Counted from the first letter of the stretch, positions 17,457-27,770 are shown. The stretch is 62,511 bases of DNA from Bradyrhizobium sp. ARR65 (GCF_000472385.1 NZ_AWZU01000033.1:24796-87306), one strand, 5' to 3'. Made by a program: numbers and translations. The notes: generated from the sequence alone by a model not told the origin.

Positions 17457-17801
17457 ATGGATCCTGCCATGGATCCCTCTATGAATCCTTGGCGCTATTC
17501 GAATGATGGTATCACCGTTGCGCTTCGGGTGACGCCGCGCGGCGGCCGCGACGGCATTGACGGCGTCGAGACGCTGGCGGACGGCCGCAGCGTGGTGAAA
17601 GTGCGGGTTCGTGCCGTCGCCGATGGCGGCGAGGCCAACCGCGCCGTGATGGAGCTCTTGGCTAGGGCGCTCGGCGTGCCCAAGGCCAGGGTGCGGTTGC
17701 TGTCCGGCGCGACCTCGCGGCTCAAGCAGGTTGCGGTCGACGGCGATCCGGCCAAGCTCGGCGAGGCCTTGCGCGCGTTGACGCTGGAAAAGGACAAGTG
17801 A
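17457..17801 (+). CDS. DUF167 (YggU/UPF0235) family protein
   Basis: A 114-residue small alpha/beta protein. The family motifs are ALRVTPRGGRDGIDGV near residue 22, VKVRVRAVADGGEANRAVMELLA in the middle and VRLLSGATSRLKQVAVDG near the end, the classic DUF167 sequence order. The function is not known. ATG 17457 directly follows an in-frame TTG, and later ATGs at codons 5 and 9 are also possible starts. It sits between yggT and folD, 13 nt before folD, probably in one transcript. Confidence 0.92.
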   Translation: MDPAMDPSMNPWRYSNDGITVALRVTPRGGRDGIDGVETLADGRSVVKVRVRAVADGGEANRAVMELLARALGVPKARVRLLSGATSRLKQVAVDGDPAKLGEALRALTLEKDK

Positions 17802-17814
17802 TGGAAGGAGCAGC

Positions 17815-18699
17815 ATGACAGCTCGCATCATCGATGGAAAAGCCATTGCCGCCGATCTTCGCGCCCGCGTCGCCGGCGAAGTCGCGCGGGTCAAGCGCGA
17901 CCATGGCCTCCTGCCCGGGCTCGCGGTCGTCTTGGTCGGCAACGATCCGGCCAGCGAGGTCTATGTCCGCAGCAAGCACAGGGAGATGCAAGCGGCCGGC
18001 ATGGCCTCGTTCGAGCATAAGCTGCCGGCCGATGTCAGCCAGGACGAGCTGCTGGCGCTGATCGGCAAGCTCAACCGCGATCCGGCCGTACATGGCATCC
18101 TCGTGCAATTGCCGCTGCCCAAAGCCCTCCACGCCGAGACCATCATCAACGCCATCGATCCCGCCAAGGACGTCGACGGGCTGCATCCGAATAACGCCGG
18201 ACGGCTCGCCGGCGGCTTTACCGCGCTTGCGCCCTGCACGCCGCTCGGCTGCATCATCCTGAGCAAGACTGTGCACGCCTCGCTCGAGGGCATGAACGCC
18301 ATCGTCATCGGCCGCTCCAATTTGGTGGGGCGGCCGCTGTTGCAATTGCTGCTGAACGAAAACGCCACCGTGACGATCGCGCATTCGCGTTCGCGCGACC
18401 TGCCAAGGCTCTGTGCGCAAGCCGACCTGGTTTATGCCGCGGTCGGCAGGCCCGAAATAGTCCGCGGCGACTGGATCAGGCCGGGGGCGACTGTGATCGA
18501 CGTCGGCATCAACCGCTTGCCTGCGGAAGGCGGCAAAATGCGGCTGGTCGGAGACGTCGCATTCAAGGAAGTCGCAGAGGTAGCCGGAGCAATCACGCCG
18601 GTGCCCGGCGGCGTCGGACAGATGACGGTGGCGTGCCTGCTGGTGAACACGCTGCGCGCGGCTTGTGCGATCGCGGGGCTGCCGAAACCGGCCGTGTGA
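17815..18699 (+). CDS. folD: Bifunctional methylenetetrahydrofolate dehydrogenase/cyclohydrolase FolD
   Basis: FolD interconverts 5,10-methylene-, methenyl- and 10-formyl-tetrahydrofolate in the cytosol, supplying one-carbon units and NADPH. The 294-residue protein has the active-site YVRSKHREMQAAGM with the catalytic lysine. KDVDGLHPNNAGRL lies in the folate site, IVIGRSNLVGRPLLQLL in the NADP site, and TPVPGGVGQMT near the C-terminus, where the usual Pro in GVGPMT is Gln. The length is normal. GGAAGGAG lies just before the ATG. It is co-directional with the DUF167 gene. Confidence 0.97.
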   Translation: MTARIIDGKAIAADLRARVAGEVARVKRDHGLLPGLAVVLVGNDPASEVYVRSKHREMQAAGMASFEHKLPADVSQDELLALIGKLNRDPAVHGILVQLPLPKALHAETIINAIDPAKDVDGLHPNNAGRLAGGFTALAPCTPLGCIILSKTVHASLEGMNAIVIGRSNLVGRPLLQLLLNENATVTIAHSRSRDLPRLCAQADLVYAAVGRPEIVRGDWIRPGATVIDVGINRLPAEGGKMRLVGDVAFKEVAEVAGAITPVPGGVGQMTVACLLVNTLRAACAIAGLPKPAV

Positions 18700-18712
18700 G
18701 GATTTGCGGCTC

Positions 18713-18836
18713 GTCGTTCCGGGGCGCTCGCGAAGCGGGCGAACCTCAGATGCGCAATTGCGCATGGGGAACCTCGAGATTCTCAGATGTGCAATTGCAC
18801 ATCAGAGTTCGATGCTGCGCATCGCCCCGTAACGAC
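18713..18836. repeat. Palindromic repeat type A, copy 4 (extended)
   Basis: The ends are GTCGTTCCGGGGCG and CGCCCCGTAACGAC, so the outer stem has changed on both sides from ATT/AAT. The 5' hairpin CGCTCGC-GAA-GCGGGCG contains GCGAAGC. It holds two self-complementary 14-mers, TGCGCAATTGCGCA and TGTGCAATTGCACA. It lies between the convergent folD and ppa. Confidence 0.85.
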
Positions 18837-18847
18837 GGTGCTAAATC

Positions 18848-19378
18848 TTACTTCTTCTTCGCCCGTTCGATGCCCTCGAGGATCAGCTTATGCGCTTCCT
18901 CGGGGCCGCCCCAGCGCAGCACCTTGACCCATTTGCCGCGCTCCAGATCCTTATAATGCTCAAAGAAATGCTGGATCTGGGCCAGCGTGATCTCGGGCAG
19001 GTCGCTGTAGGTCTTCACCCGGTCATAGCGCTGGGTCAGTTTTGAGGAGGGCACCGCGATGATTTTTTCGTCGCCGCCTGCCTCGTCCTCCATGAACAGC
19101 ACGCCCACGGGACGCGCGCTCATGACCGCGCCGGGCACGATGGCACGGGTGTTCGCAATCAGGACGTCGCAAGGGTCGCCATCGTCGGACAGCGTGTGCG
19201 GGATGAAGCCGTAATTACCGGGATAGCGCATGGCGGTATAAAGAAACCGGTCGACGATCAGCGTGCCGGCTTCCTTGTCCATCTCGTACTTGATCGGCTC
19301 GCCGCCGACCGGCACTTCGATGATGACGTTGACTTCGCGTGGCGGGTCGTTCCCGATTCTGACAGCGTCAATACGCAT
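18848..19378 (-). CDS. ppa: Inorganic pyrophosphatase (family I)
   Basis: This soluble enzyme hydrolyses pyrophosphate to phosphate, pulling biosynthetic reactions forward. The 176-residue length is typical of bacterial family I enzymes. The metal-binding signature is DDGDPCDVLIANTRAIVPG. EVPVGGEPIKYEMDKEAG and YPGNYGFIPHTL are the conserved N-terminal segments, and KTYSDLPEITLAQIQHFFEHYKDLE is near the end. It stands alone, convergent with folD across a type A repeat. Confidence 0.97.
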   Translation of the reverse strand: MRIDAVRIGNDPPREVNVIIEVPVGGEPIKYEMDKEAGTLIVDRFLYTAMRYPGNYGFIPHTLSDDGDPCDVLIANTRAIVPGAVMSARPVGVLFMEDEAGGDEKIIAVPSSKLTQRYDRVKTYSDLPEITLAQIQHFFEHYKDLERGKWVKVLRWGGPEEAHKLILEGIERAKKK

Positions 19379-19690
19379 GAATGGCTCCGTGGCGCCCGGA
19401 CGTCAGGCGCTCTGAGAAATGCTGATACAAGCCAAAGCGCGCTGAGACCAGAGCGTGTTGACTTCGTCCGGGAGCGCGATGCGATCGGGGACGATCGTCA
19501 TCTCTCTCCAGGTTGTGATTGAGCATGATCTTTTCCGGAAAGAGCCGCTGCGCACCTTGCGCCAATGCGGCGGCCCTCCGGTCCGGATCGTGCTCTGGGC
19601 GTCATCCCGGTCTGTTATTGAAGATGGTCTTGTTCGGAAAACCGACGACCATTTTGTGCTAAGGCGGCCTCTTCAGGGACCAGAGCCGTT
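19379..19690. other. 312-nt gene-free stretch holding repeat D2 and a related degenerate palindrome
   Basis: Besides the type D element at 19521-19595, the segment 19602-19680 carries GTCATCCCGGTCTG, GAAGATGGTCTTGTTCGGAAAACCGACGACC-like arms and no coding frame that resembles a protein. Confidence 0.6.
19521..19595. repeat. Palindromic repeat type D, copy 2
   Basis: The ends are GAGCATGATC and GATCGTGCTC. The 3' part GCGGCCCTCCGGTCCGGATC is nearly identical to that of copy 3 at 24512, showing common descent and not chance. Confidence 0.8.
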
Positions 19691-20200
19691 TTAGTTGGTC
19701 CAGGCGAAGGCGACCTTGTCGAGCGATTTCGGTCCGAACCGCTCCGACGAGCGGGCGACCATGCGGCCGCCAAGGGCGCGGTAGAATTCGGTGGCGGGAT
19801 CGTTGTCAGAGAGCGCCCAGACCACCATGCTACGCAAGCCGCTCTGGGCCAGATCGCGCTTGGCTGCGGAGAACAGGCGGCGGCCAAAGCCGAGGCCCTG
19901 GAACTCCGGCCGCAAATAGAGCTCGTAAATTTCGCCTTCGAAATGCAGGCTGCGGGCGCGGTTGCGACCGTAATTGGCGTAGCCCGCGACCTTGTCTCCG
20001 AACACCAGCACGCTGACGCGGCTGCCTTTGCGGATGGCACTGTCCCACCATTGCGGGCCGCGGCGATTGATCAGTTTTTCGAGCTCGGCGCCGGGGATGA
20101 TGCCCTGATAGGCCGCGCGCCAGGCTTCATCATGCGTAGCCGCCACCGCAGCCGCGTCTGCAGCTTTGGCCGGCCGGACCTCGATCAGGGTTGTGCTCAT
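19691..20200 (-). CDS. GNAT family N-acetyltransferase
   Basis: A 169-residue GNAT protein. The acetyl-CoA loop is RPEFQGLGFGRRLFSAAKRDL (motif A, Q/RxxGxG/A). It is preceded by the beta-strand EGEIYELYL and followed by MVVWALSDNDPATEFYRALGGRMV (motif B). The N-terminal VRPAKAADAAAVAATHDEAW is typical of the family. ATG 20200 (MSTTLIEVRP) is preferred over an upstream in-frame start at 20236, which adds a basic, unconserved leader. The acceptor (a protein N-terminus, drug or small amine) cannot be predicted. It stands alone. Confidence 0.9.
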   Translation of the reverse strand: MSTTLIEVRPAKAADAAAVAATHDEAWRAAYQGIIPGAELEKLINRRGPQWWDSAIRKGSRVSVLVFGDKVAGYANYGRNRARSLHFEGEIYELYLRPEFQGLGFGRRLFSAAKRDLAQSGLRSMVVWALSDNDPATEFYRALGGRMVARSSERFGPKSLDKVAFAWTN

Positions 20201-20661
20201 GGCGATGATCAAACCAAGTCCGCGGCTTCGCTTCAAGGTCTATCGTTAATTATCGGTTAACCTGTGGACTTTCTGCATCAGTTTTTGGTGAGACTTGTGC
20301 CGGAAAAGGACAATGCGCGGCATAAGGCAGCAGTCTTCGGAACGCGCAGGCAGGCGGCAGGGCGGCAAGCTCGCGTTGAGCGGCTGCGTCTGTCAAAAAC
20401 GCACTGGATTTGATTCGGCGCGGCCTGTTTGCCGCCGCTCTCGAAGCACGAGGCAGAACTTGGTGCGATCCTTGGTTGCAGGTCTTGCTTTGCTCCGACT
20501 GGGCCTCGCCTGCTGCTCCGGTGCCGCCGCGCAAATCGCCTTTCGCGCTGCGGGTGCGGAAGGTTCGCTGCTTCGCGTGCGGCAATGGCTAGTACCGTCC
20601 CCGATGTTGCGCGGTGGCTTCCCACGGGCCGCCGATATTGCACAACAGATGACGTCCTGAG
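20201..20661. other. 461-nt stretch with no supported gene
   Basis: Open frames exist on both strands, including one ending at 20660 whose last ~65 codons (LVRSLVAGLALLRLGLACC) look superficially like a lipoprotein leader. None has a ribosome site or family similarity. No clear palindrome of the local repeat types is present. It holds the promoter regions of the two divergent flanking genes. Confidence 0.5.
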
Positions 20662-21069
20662 ATGACGACTTGGCCCGACGATGACGTGATCCTGTATGAT
20701 GGCGTGTGCATCTTCTGCTCGCGCTGGGTGCGCTTCGTCGCCGCGCGCGATGCGGATGCGCGGTTCCGCTTCACGGCGATCCAATCGCCTTACGGCACGC
20801 GGCTCGCGCAGGCCTTCGGCATCGATCCCGACGATCCCGATACCAATGCCGTGATCCATGGCGGCGTCGCCTATTTCAAATCGGATGCGGCGTTGACCGT
20901 GCTCTCGCGGCTGCCCGCCTTCGGCTGGACTCGCATCCTGTTTGCTGTGCCAAAGTCAATGCGTGACGCCGTTTACAATCTCGTCGCGCGCAATCGCTAC
21001 CGCATTTTCGGCAAGTATGACTCGTGCTTCGTGCCGGACGCCGCGCTGCGGACGCGGGTGATGGAATAA
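20662..21069 (+). CDS. DCC family (DUF393) thiol-disulfide oxidoreductase-like protein
   Basis: A 135-residue protein of the YuxK/DUF393 group, named for the DCC motif seen here as YDGVCIFCSRWVRFV near residue 14, with C-x2-C in a thioredoxin-like position. FRFTAIQSPYGTRLAQAFGIDP and SDAALTVLSRLP follow, and RNRYRIFGKYDSCFVP is the family's C-terminal signature. No signal peptide, so cytoplasmic. Redox activity is inferred from the fold and is unproven. Divergent from the GNAT gene. Confidence 0.9.
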   Translation: MTTWPDDDVILYDGVCIFCSRWVRFVAARDADARFRFTAIQSPYGTRLAQAFGIDPDDPDTNAVIHGGVAYFKSDAALTVLSRLPAFGWTRILFAVPKSMRDAVYNLVARNRYRIFGKYDSCFVPDAALRTRVME

Positions 21070-21077
21070 CTCGTACT

Positions 21078-21119
21078 GTGATTCCGGTTTCGGTGCTGTC
21101 GCACCGCCCTGGAATGACG
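21078..21119. repeat. Palindromic repeat type A, partial copy (A8)
   Basis: Reads GTGATTCCGGTTTCG, then the hairpin GGTGC-TGTC-GCACC, then GCCCTGGAATGAC. This is a single-hairpin derivative of the longer element. It lies between two convergent genes. Confidence 0.7.
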
Positions 21120-21129
21120 AGTTCGACGC

Positions 21130-22377
21130 CTATGGTTTCCCAATCGCCGCCAACACCTCCCTTGCGGCGCGTTCGCCGGAATCGCGGGCGCCGTGGGCGG
21201 TGGAGAAGAAGTTCGGCGAGGTGGCTTCGCCGGCGAAGAACAGGCGGTCATCGACGGGCGCGGCGAGGATGGCGCGGTCCCCGGCGTGTCCCGGAAGTGC
21301 GTGCGAATAGGCGCCACGCGCAAAGGGGTCATGGGCCCAACGCGACTCCGCAAGCGGCGTAAGCTTGCGGCGAAAATCATTGCCGAGAAAGGAGACGATC
21401 TCGTCGATGCTGGCCTGGGCGAACGCGCCCGCACCTGCATCCTCCAGCGCCTTGGCATAGCGGCCGCCGAAAAATCCCTCGATGCAGGGCTGGCCGAAGG
21501 GGCGGATGTGATAGGTGCCCATCTCCGTGCGCATGGTGAGGCCCCGTAAATTCCCGTCCTTCGGCAGCGCCTCCGCATCCGCAAGCAGAAGCGTCACCTT
21601 ATCGTCCACGCCGAGCGGCAGGCCTGCCGCGGCATCCACCTTCGCAGGGATCGCGGGAGAAAAGCGGATGGCCTCGTCGGCGATCAGATTGGTCGGCACT
21701 GTGACGATCACCTTGTCGGCTTGAAGCGTCCCTAAAGAGGTCGTCAGGCGCAGCCGTTGTCCCGAATGATCGACCAACGTGACATTGCAGTTGAGGACGA
21801 TCGGAAGCGACTCGCCATAGGCCGTCATCAGCGCGCCATAGCCGCGCCGCACCCGCCAGTTGACGTTGGTGTCCTCATAGGCGTCCATGTCGAGGATTGA
21901 GACCTGGTCGAGTTCGCAGCCGTTCACGTAGGTCGAGATCGCATCGATCATCGGATTCCAGCGATTGCCTGGCTCGAGATAGAGGCTCGCGGGCGCATCC
22001 TCGCCTTTGAGCGCCGCCTCATAGGCGCGCTCGTAGAAGGCGTCGAGCGCGCGGAAATAATCGTCGCGTTCGTCTTGCGGAAAGGCTTTGCCATAGGCGC
22101 GCTCGCGCCACGGCGGGAGGGTCTTATCGACCTCGAAATTCAACTGTTCGGCAATCGCGACGAAGGAGTTCTGGTCGGCCGAATGCAGCCAGCCGCAGCC
22201 GACGTCGAAGATCACGTCAGGAGCGGCCTGCACGGTGTAGCCGCGCCCGCCGATGCGATCGCGCGCTTCCAGCACGATTGTCGTCAGGCCGGAGTTCCTC
22301 AGCCCGTGCGCGGCGCCAAGCCCTGCGGCACCTGCGCCGATGATGGCGACGTCGACTGAGGAGGGGAGGGAGCCCAT
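21130..22377 (-). CDS. FAD-dependent flavin monoamine oxidase family protein
   Basis: A 415-residue flavoprotein. The dinucleotide-binding motif is VAIIGAGAAGLGAAHGLRNSG (10-30), with ATTIVLEARDRIGGRGYTV-like strand 2 and the GG doublet. VIVTVPTNLI is in the middle, and RLFFAGEATSPNFFSTAHGARDSGERAA near the end is the FAD-contacting C-terminal motif of amine oxidases. There is no signal peptide, so a cytosolic enzyme is likely. Relatives oxidise amines or polyamines, but the substrate here is unknown. It stands alone between a type A half-repeat and repeat H. Confidence 0.9.
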   Translation of the reverse strand: MGSLPSSVDVAIIGAGAAGLGAAHGLRNSGLTTIVLEARDRIGGRGYTVQAAPDVIFDVGCGWLHSADQNSFVAIAEQLNFEVDKTLPPWRERAYGKAFPQDERDDYFRALDAFYERAYEAALKGEDAPASLYLEPGNRWNPMIDAISTYVNGCELDQVSILDMDAYEDTNVNWRVRRGYGALMTAYGESLPIVLNCNVTLVDHSGQRLRLTTSLGTLQADKVIVTVPTNLIADEAIRFSPAIPAKVDAAAGLPLGVDDKVTLLLADAEALPKDGNLRGLTMRTEMGTYHIRPFGQPCIEGFFGGRYAKALEDAGAGAFAQASIDEIVSFLGNDFRRKLTPLAESRWAHDPFARGAYSHALPGHAGDRAILAAPVDDRLFFAGEATSPNFFSTAHGARDSGERAAREVLAAIGKP

Positions 22378-22430
22378 GGCTCGGCTGTAGCACGTTCGCG
22401 GGAGCGGCTAAAGCCGCCGCAAGCATAGCC

Positions 22431-22530
22431 GTCATCACCCGCGCATGCGGGTGATCCAGTATTCCAGAGGCCGGAGTCATATACTGATAGACCGCGGCAT
22501 ACTGGATTCCCCGCATTCGCAGGGAATGAC
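22431..22530. repeat. Palindromic repeat type H
   Basis: It starts GTCATC, then hairpin ACCCGC-GCAT-GCGGGT, then GATCCAGTAT. After a centre it continues ATACTGGATT, a CCC-CGCATTCG-CAGGG hairpin and AATGAC. The plan is the same as type A (GTCAT ends, two small hairpins, one inner stem) with different sequence. It lies between the amine oxidase start and the typA stop. Confidence 0.8.
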
Positions 22531-22536
22531 TGAGAA

Positions 22537-24363
<1,827 letters not shown>

Positions 24364-24511
24364 GCAGTGCTTCTTTTCAGTCCAGGCAATGACGTAAAGC
24401 CGCGATCTCGCCTGATAACGGGACCTGTTTTCCGTTAACGCTCAAGACCTGAGATATCAGAGCGCGATGACCCTTCTTCGAAGGGCCGTCCCACTCCTTG
24501 CTTTGATTCGC

Positions 24512-24579
24512 GCATGATCGTTTCGGACAACCAGGCCCCGGCCTTGCGCTCGCGCGGCCCTCCGGGTTCCGGATCATGC
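24512..24579. repeat. Palindromic repeat type D, copy 3
   Basis: The ends are GCATGATC and GATCATGC. The inner CCTTGCGCTCGCGCGGCCCTCC is shared in part with copy 2. It lies between the crp-like gene terminator and typA. Confidence 0.8.
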
Positions 24580-24600
24580 TGCGGGATGGTGCGACACCCC

Positions 24601-24632
24601 AAAAAGGAAGCCCGGCCGATAGACCGGGCACC
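24601..24632 (-). terminator. Intrinsic terminator of the Crp/Fnr-like gene
   Basis: Read on the minus strand, GCCCGG-TCTATCGG-CCGGGC is followed by TTCCTTTTT. It lies about 100 nt downstream of the regulator stop codon. Confidence 0.7.
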
Positions 24633-24728
24633 TTTGACGCGTTTGCGCCGCAATATATTCAGGAAACGCCAAAAAACAATGGCTTGTTTGGCCGGTGAGG
24701 GCCGATTTTAGGCGCCAATCGGGCTCCC

Positions 24729-25496
24729 TCAGGCCCCCTCTTCCTCGATCGGATAGACCCCGCTCAACACCTCCTCAAAATGGTTCTTGACTGACTGGTT
24801 GCAGAGACAGGCGCGTCCCTTCAATGCCGTGCGGTCGCGCACCCGGATGGCGCCGCGCCTCGTCTCGAGAATTCCTTCGGCCTTGAAAATCTGGATCACC
24901 CGGCTGGTATAGCTGCGACCGACGCCAAGCAGGGTCGAAAGCTGCTCATGGGTCAGCGGTACGATCTCCTCGGCATCGGTACGCTCCATCGCGGACATGA
25001 TCCATTTCGCGGTCCGCTGCTCGATGGAGTGGATCGCGTTGCAGGCGGTCGACTGGAAGATCTGCGCCAGCATGCAGTCCGCGTACCGGGTAAAGACGTT
25101 GCGCAGGGTCTTGGACCGCAGCTTCGCCGCGTCGAGCCGGTCGACGGGCAGGCGCACGAACGGCCCGCCGAATTTCACGGAGATGCGGGTGTAGGCCGGC
25201 AGATATCCCTCGCTGACAATGCCCCCCACCGCGCCCTCACGGCCGACCAGGATGGTCTCGACATCGCGACCGTCTTCGTTGGCGACGAGGAAGGTGGCGA
25301 GACTCGGCCCGCACGGAAAGTGCACCACATTGACCTTGTCGCCGGGGCTGTAGAGCAGCTCGTCGGGCTCTCCTTCCTCGTAAGAAAGATGCGGGGCAAT
25401 CAGCGCATAGTCATCCGCATCGAGCCGCCGCAGTAGATTATTGTACGGCCGGTCAATGACCACGGCCGTTTCATCACGTCGCCTCAGCATCGCCAA
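24729..25496 (-). CDS. Crp/Fnr family transcriptional regulator
   Basis: A 255-residue regulator. An N-terminal cyclic-nucleotide-type beta-roll (about 20-150: LLYSPGDKVNVVHFPCGPS, ILVGREGAVGGI) is followed by the long dimerisation helix. A winged helix follows at about 180-235 with recognition segment THEQLSTLLGVGRSYTSRVI. The N-terminal cysteine cluster of FNR is missing. The residues of the cAMP pocket are not clearly conserved, so the signal is unknown. This subgroup is abundant in Bradyrhizobium relatives. It is divergent from a receiver-only response regulator, 176 nt apart, and is followed by its own terminator. Confidence 0.9.
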   Translation of the reverse strand: MAMLRRRDETAVVIDRPYNNLLRRLDADDYALIAPHLSYEEGEPDELLYSPGDKVNVVHFPCGPSLATFLVANEDGRDVETILVGREGAVGGIVSEGYLPAYTRISVKFGGPFVRLPVDRLDAAKLRSKTLRNVFTRYADCMLAQIFQSTACNAIHSIEQRTAKWIMSAMERTDAEEIVPLTHEQLSTLLGVGRSYTSRVIQIFKAEGILETRRGAIRVRDRTALKGRACLCNQSVKNHFEEVLSGVYPIEEEGA

Positions 25497-25672
25497 GGTC
25501 CCTCCTCCACCGGCGAGGATAATGGCCAGGCGGTTCCGAGGTTCCGTTCAGAAGTGCGCAGACAGTGAAAGTTCTTTGTGGTGGTTTCATCTTCGGGAAC
25601 TCACCGACGCGCCTTCGGGGCAGGCGGGTCCGCCGATCTCACCCCAATCAAACCTTTAGAGATCCCGTACTC

Positions 25673-26059
25673 ATGGAACCGGAGTCTTCCGACGGCCCTT
25701 CGGGCCTGCCGCTGGATGTTCTGATCGTGGAGGATGATCCGATCATCGCGCTCGATTTCGAGGACAGGATTCGCGGCTGCGGGGTGAGGAGGGTGCGATC
25801 GGCTAGCAATGTGGCAAGCGCGCTCACGATGATCCGCGAACGCGCACCGGACTTCGCCTTGCTCGACGTGTCGTTGATGCGCGAGAAAAGCTTTGCGGTC
25901 GCCGAAAGGCTCGACGCGCTGAGCATCCCGTTCGTCTTCGTTACCGGGTATGGCGGTGATGCGAACGTCCTGGAGGCGTTCGCGGACAGGCCAAGATTGA
26001 GCAAGCCGTGCACAACCAAAGCGCTGGAAGCGGCACTGCGGCAGGCGCCGCGATCGTAG
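25673..26059 (+). CDS. Receiver-only (single-domain) response regulator
   Basis: A 128-residue CheY-like protein. The acidic pocket is VEDDP (about 17-21), the phospho-acceptor aspartate is in FALLDVSLM, the switch Thr is in FVFVTGYGG, and the conserved lysine is in LSKPCT. There is no output domain. ATG 25673 (MEPESSDG) is preferred over a far upstream in-frame start at 25565, which reads through probable promoter sequence. No histidine kinase gene is nearby. It may act as a phosphate sink or in a phosphorelay with a kinase elsewhere; it is divergent from the Crp-like gene. Confidence 0.9.
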   Translation: MEPESSDGPSGLPLDVLIVEDDPIIALDFEDRIRGCGVRRVRSASNVASALTMIRERAPDFALLDVSLMREKSFAVAERLDALSIPFVFVTGYGGDANVLEAFADRPRLSKPCTTKALEAALRQAPRS

Positions 26060-26098
26060 GCAACGCGCAGGGTATCGAAATGGACTGCAGGGCTTCCC

Positions 26099-26176
26099 GT
26101 CACCTTCAGGCGGCCGCGGAGCCTCGTCGGGCCGCGCTTTGCGCGGACCCGTTGGCGCCGGCACCTCAAGGATGAC
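26099..26176. repeat. Palindromic repeat type C, copy 3
   Basis: It begins GTCACCTTCAGG and ends CACCTCAAGGATGAC, with a GGGCCGCGCTTTGCGCGGACCC hairpin inside. It lies between the convergent response-regulator and phosphatase genes. Confidence 0.75.
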
Positions 26177-26195
26177 GGGTTTGCGTGTGCTTCGA

Positions 26196-27770
26196 TCACC
26201 CCAGCTTCGGATCGAGTGTGGTCGACCACAGTGCGACATCGGCGCGGTCGCGCAAGGTCACGGTCATCTGTCCGGTCGCGCCGTCGATCTTGACATGGCC
26301 GAAGAACTGCATGCCCTCCGATGGAGGCAGGTTCTGCTTGCCTTCACCCGGCGCCTTGATGAAGCGCACTTCGGGGCCGAACGTGTTGTCGAGTTCGTTC
26401 GGTCCAAAGGTGCCGGCATGCAGGGGGCCGGAGACGAATTCCCAGAACGGCTCGAACTCCTGGAATTGCGCCTTGCCCGGATTGTAGTAGTGCGCGGCGG
26501 CGTAGTGCACGTCCGCCGTCAGCCATACCGTGTTGTGGATCGGCGCGGTCTTGATGAAGCGCAGGATGTCGGCGATCTCCAGCTCGCGGCCGCGCGGCGG
26601 TCCATCGCCTTGCGCGAACGCTTCCGAGCCGCGCCTGTTGGCCGCGTCGTCATAAACGATCAGGCTGAGCGGCATATCGGAGGCGATCACCTTCCAGGTC
26701 GCACGCGAGCTCAGAAGCGAGCGCTTCAGCCAGGCCATCTGATCCGGGCCGATGAAATAAGCATCGGGACCATAGGTCTCCTGAAGATTGGGCCCGTTCG
26801 CGCCACGATAGCTGCGCTCGTCGAGAACGAAGACGTCGAGCAGCGGGCCGTAGCTGATGCTCCGATACACCCGCCCCGGTTCAACGATGCTTTCGCGGAT
26901 CGGATACATCTCATGGAAGGCGCGTGCCGCGCGCGGGGCGAGGAGCGCGATGTTGCGTTCTTTGTAGGCGGCGGGAAGCTCCTTCGAAGCGGACCAGTTG
27001 TTGGTCACTTCATGATCGTCCCACTGCACGAAGATCGGCACCTCGGCATTGAAGGCGCGCACATTGTCGTCGAGAAAATTGTATTTGTGCGCGGCGCGGT
27101 ACTCCTCGAGCGTCTCGGCGACCTTGGCCTTTTCCGGAATGGTGAGATTCTTCCAGATCTTGCCGTCGGCGAGCTTCACCTCGGAGGAAATGATGCCGTC
27201 GGCATAGATGGTGTCGCCGGAATGCAGCAGGAAGTCGGGCCGGTGCTTGCGCATGGTCGAGAAGGTGAGCATGCCGCCGTCGTCGGGGTTGATGCCCCAG
27301 CCCTGGCCCGCGACATCGCCGCCCCAGACGAAACTGACGTCGCGCTTGTCGGACGGCGCGGTACGGAAGCGGCCGACCACGGGTTCGCTCTCGACGCCAG
27401 TATGGGCGAGATCGCGGAACTTCACGCGATAAAAGATGTCCTGGCCGCCGGGCAGATTTTCCAGCAGCATTTTCGCAGTGAAGTCGCTTTCCGGCAGCGC
27501 AGCGATCGGCGGCAGCGCGCGCGCATCGGCAAAGGACTCGGATGTCGAGACCTCCACCAGCATTTGCGAGGCGCGATCGGCGCGCGCCCAGACCACGCCG
27601 CTATCCGACGATACGTCGCCGGACTGCACGCCATGGGTCACCAGCGGCCGGTCGGCGGCGCGGCTGAGATAGGGCATCGCGATCGCGCCGATGCCCGCAC
27701 CTGCCGCGGTGGAGAGGAAACGCCGGCGGGAGATTGGGCGGAATTTGTTGCGGGTGATTTTGATGGCCAT
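26196..27770 (-). CDS. Alkaline phosphatase D family protein (PhoD-like), Tat-exported
   Basis: A 524-residue metallophosphatase. The twin-arginine signal ISRRRFLSTAAGAGIGAIAM (residues 13-32) sends the folded enzyme to the periplasm. A PhoD N-terminal beta domain (THGVQSGDVSSDSGVVWARAD) follows. The catalytic domain has DFLLHSGDTIYADG, VQWDDHEVTNNW and TVWLTADVHYAAAHYY, with the aspartates and histidines that bind the metal pair. PhoD enzymes hydrolyse phosphodiesters such as teichoic or phospholipid-derived substrates. The ATG is preceded by GAGGCTCGC. Phosphate-starvation control (Pho box) is not evident. Confidence 0.94.
   Translation of the reverse strand: MAIKITRNKFRPISRRRFLSTAAGAGIGAIAMPYLSRAADRPLVTHGVQSGDVSSDSGVVWARADRASQMLVEVSTSESFADARALPPIAALPESDFTAKMLLENLPGGQDIFYRVKFRDLAHTGVESEPVVGRFRTAPSDKRDVSFVWGGDVAGQGWGINPDDGGMLTFSTMRKHRPDFLLHSGDTIYADGIISSEVKLADGKIWKNLTIPEKAKVAETLEEYRAAHKYNFLDDNVRAFNAEVPIFVQWDDHEVTNNWSASKELPAAYKERNIALLAPRAARAFHEMYPIRESIVEPGRVYRSISYGPLLDVFVLDERSYRGANGPNLQETYGPDAYFIGPDQMAWLKRSLLSSRATWKVIASDMPLSLIVYDDAANRRGSEAFAQGDGPPRGRELEIADILRFIKTAPIHNTVWLTADVHYAAAHYYNPGKAQFQEFEPFWEFVSGPLHAGTFGPNELDNTFGPEVRFIKAPGEGKQNLPPSEGMQFFGHVKIDGATGQMTVTLRDRADVALWSTTLDPKLG

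Noticed and set aside
20463..20660. Possible small lipoprotein-like gene
   Set aside because: The hydrophobic stretch LALLRLGLACC is suggestive, but there is no start with a ribosome site and the frame ends in low-information sequence.
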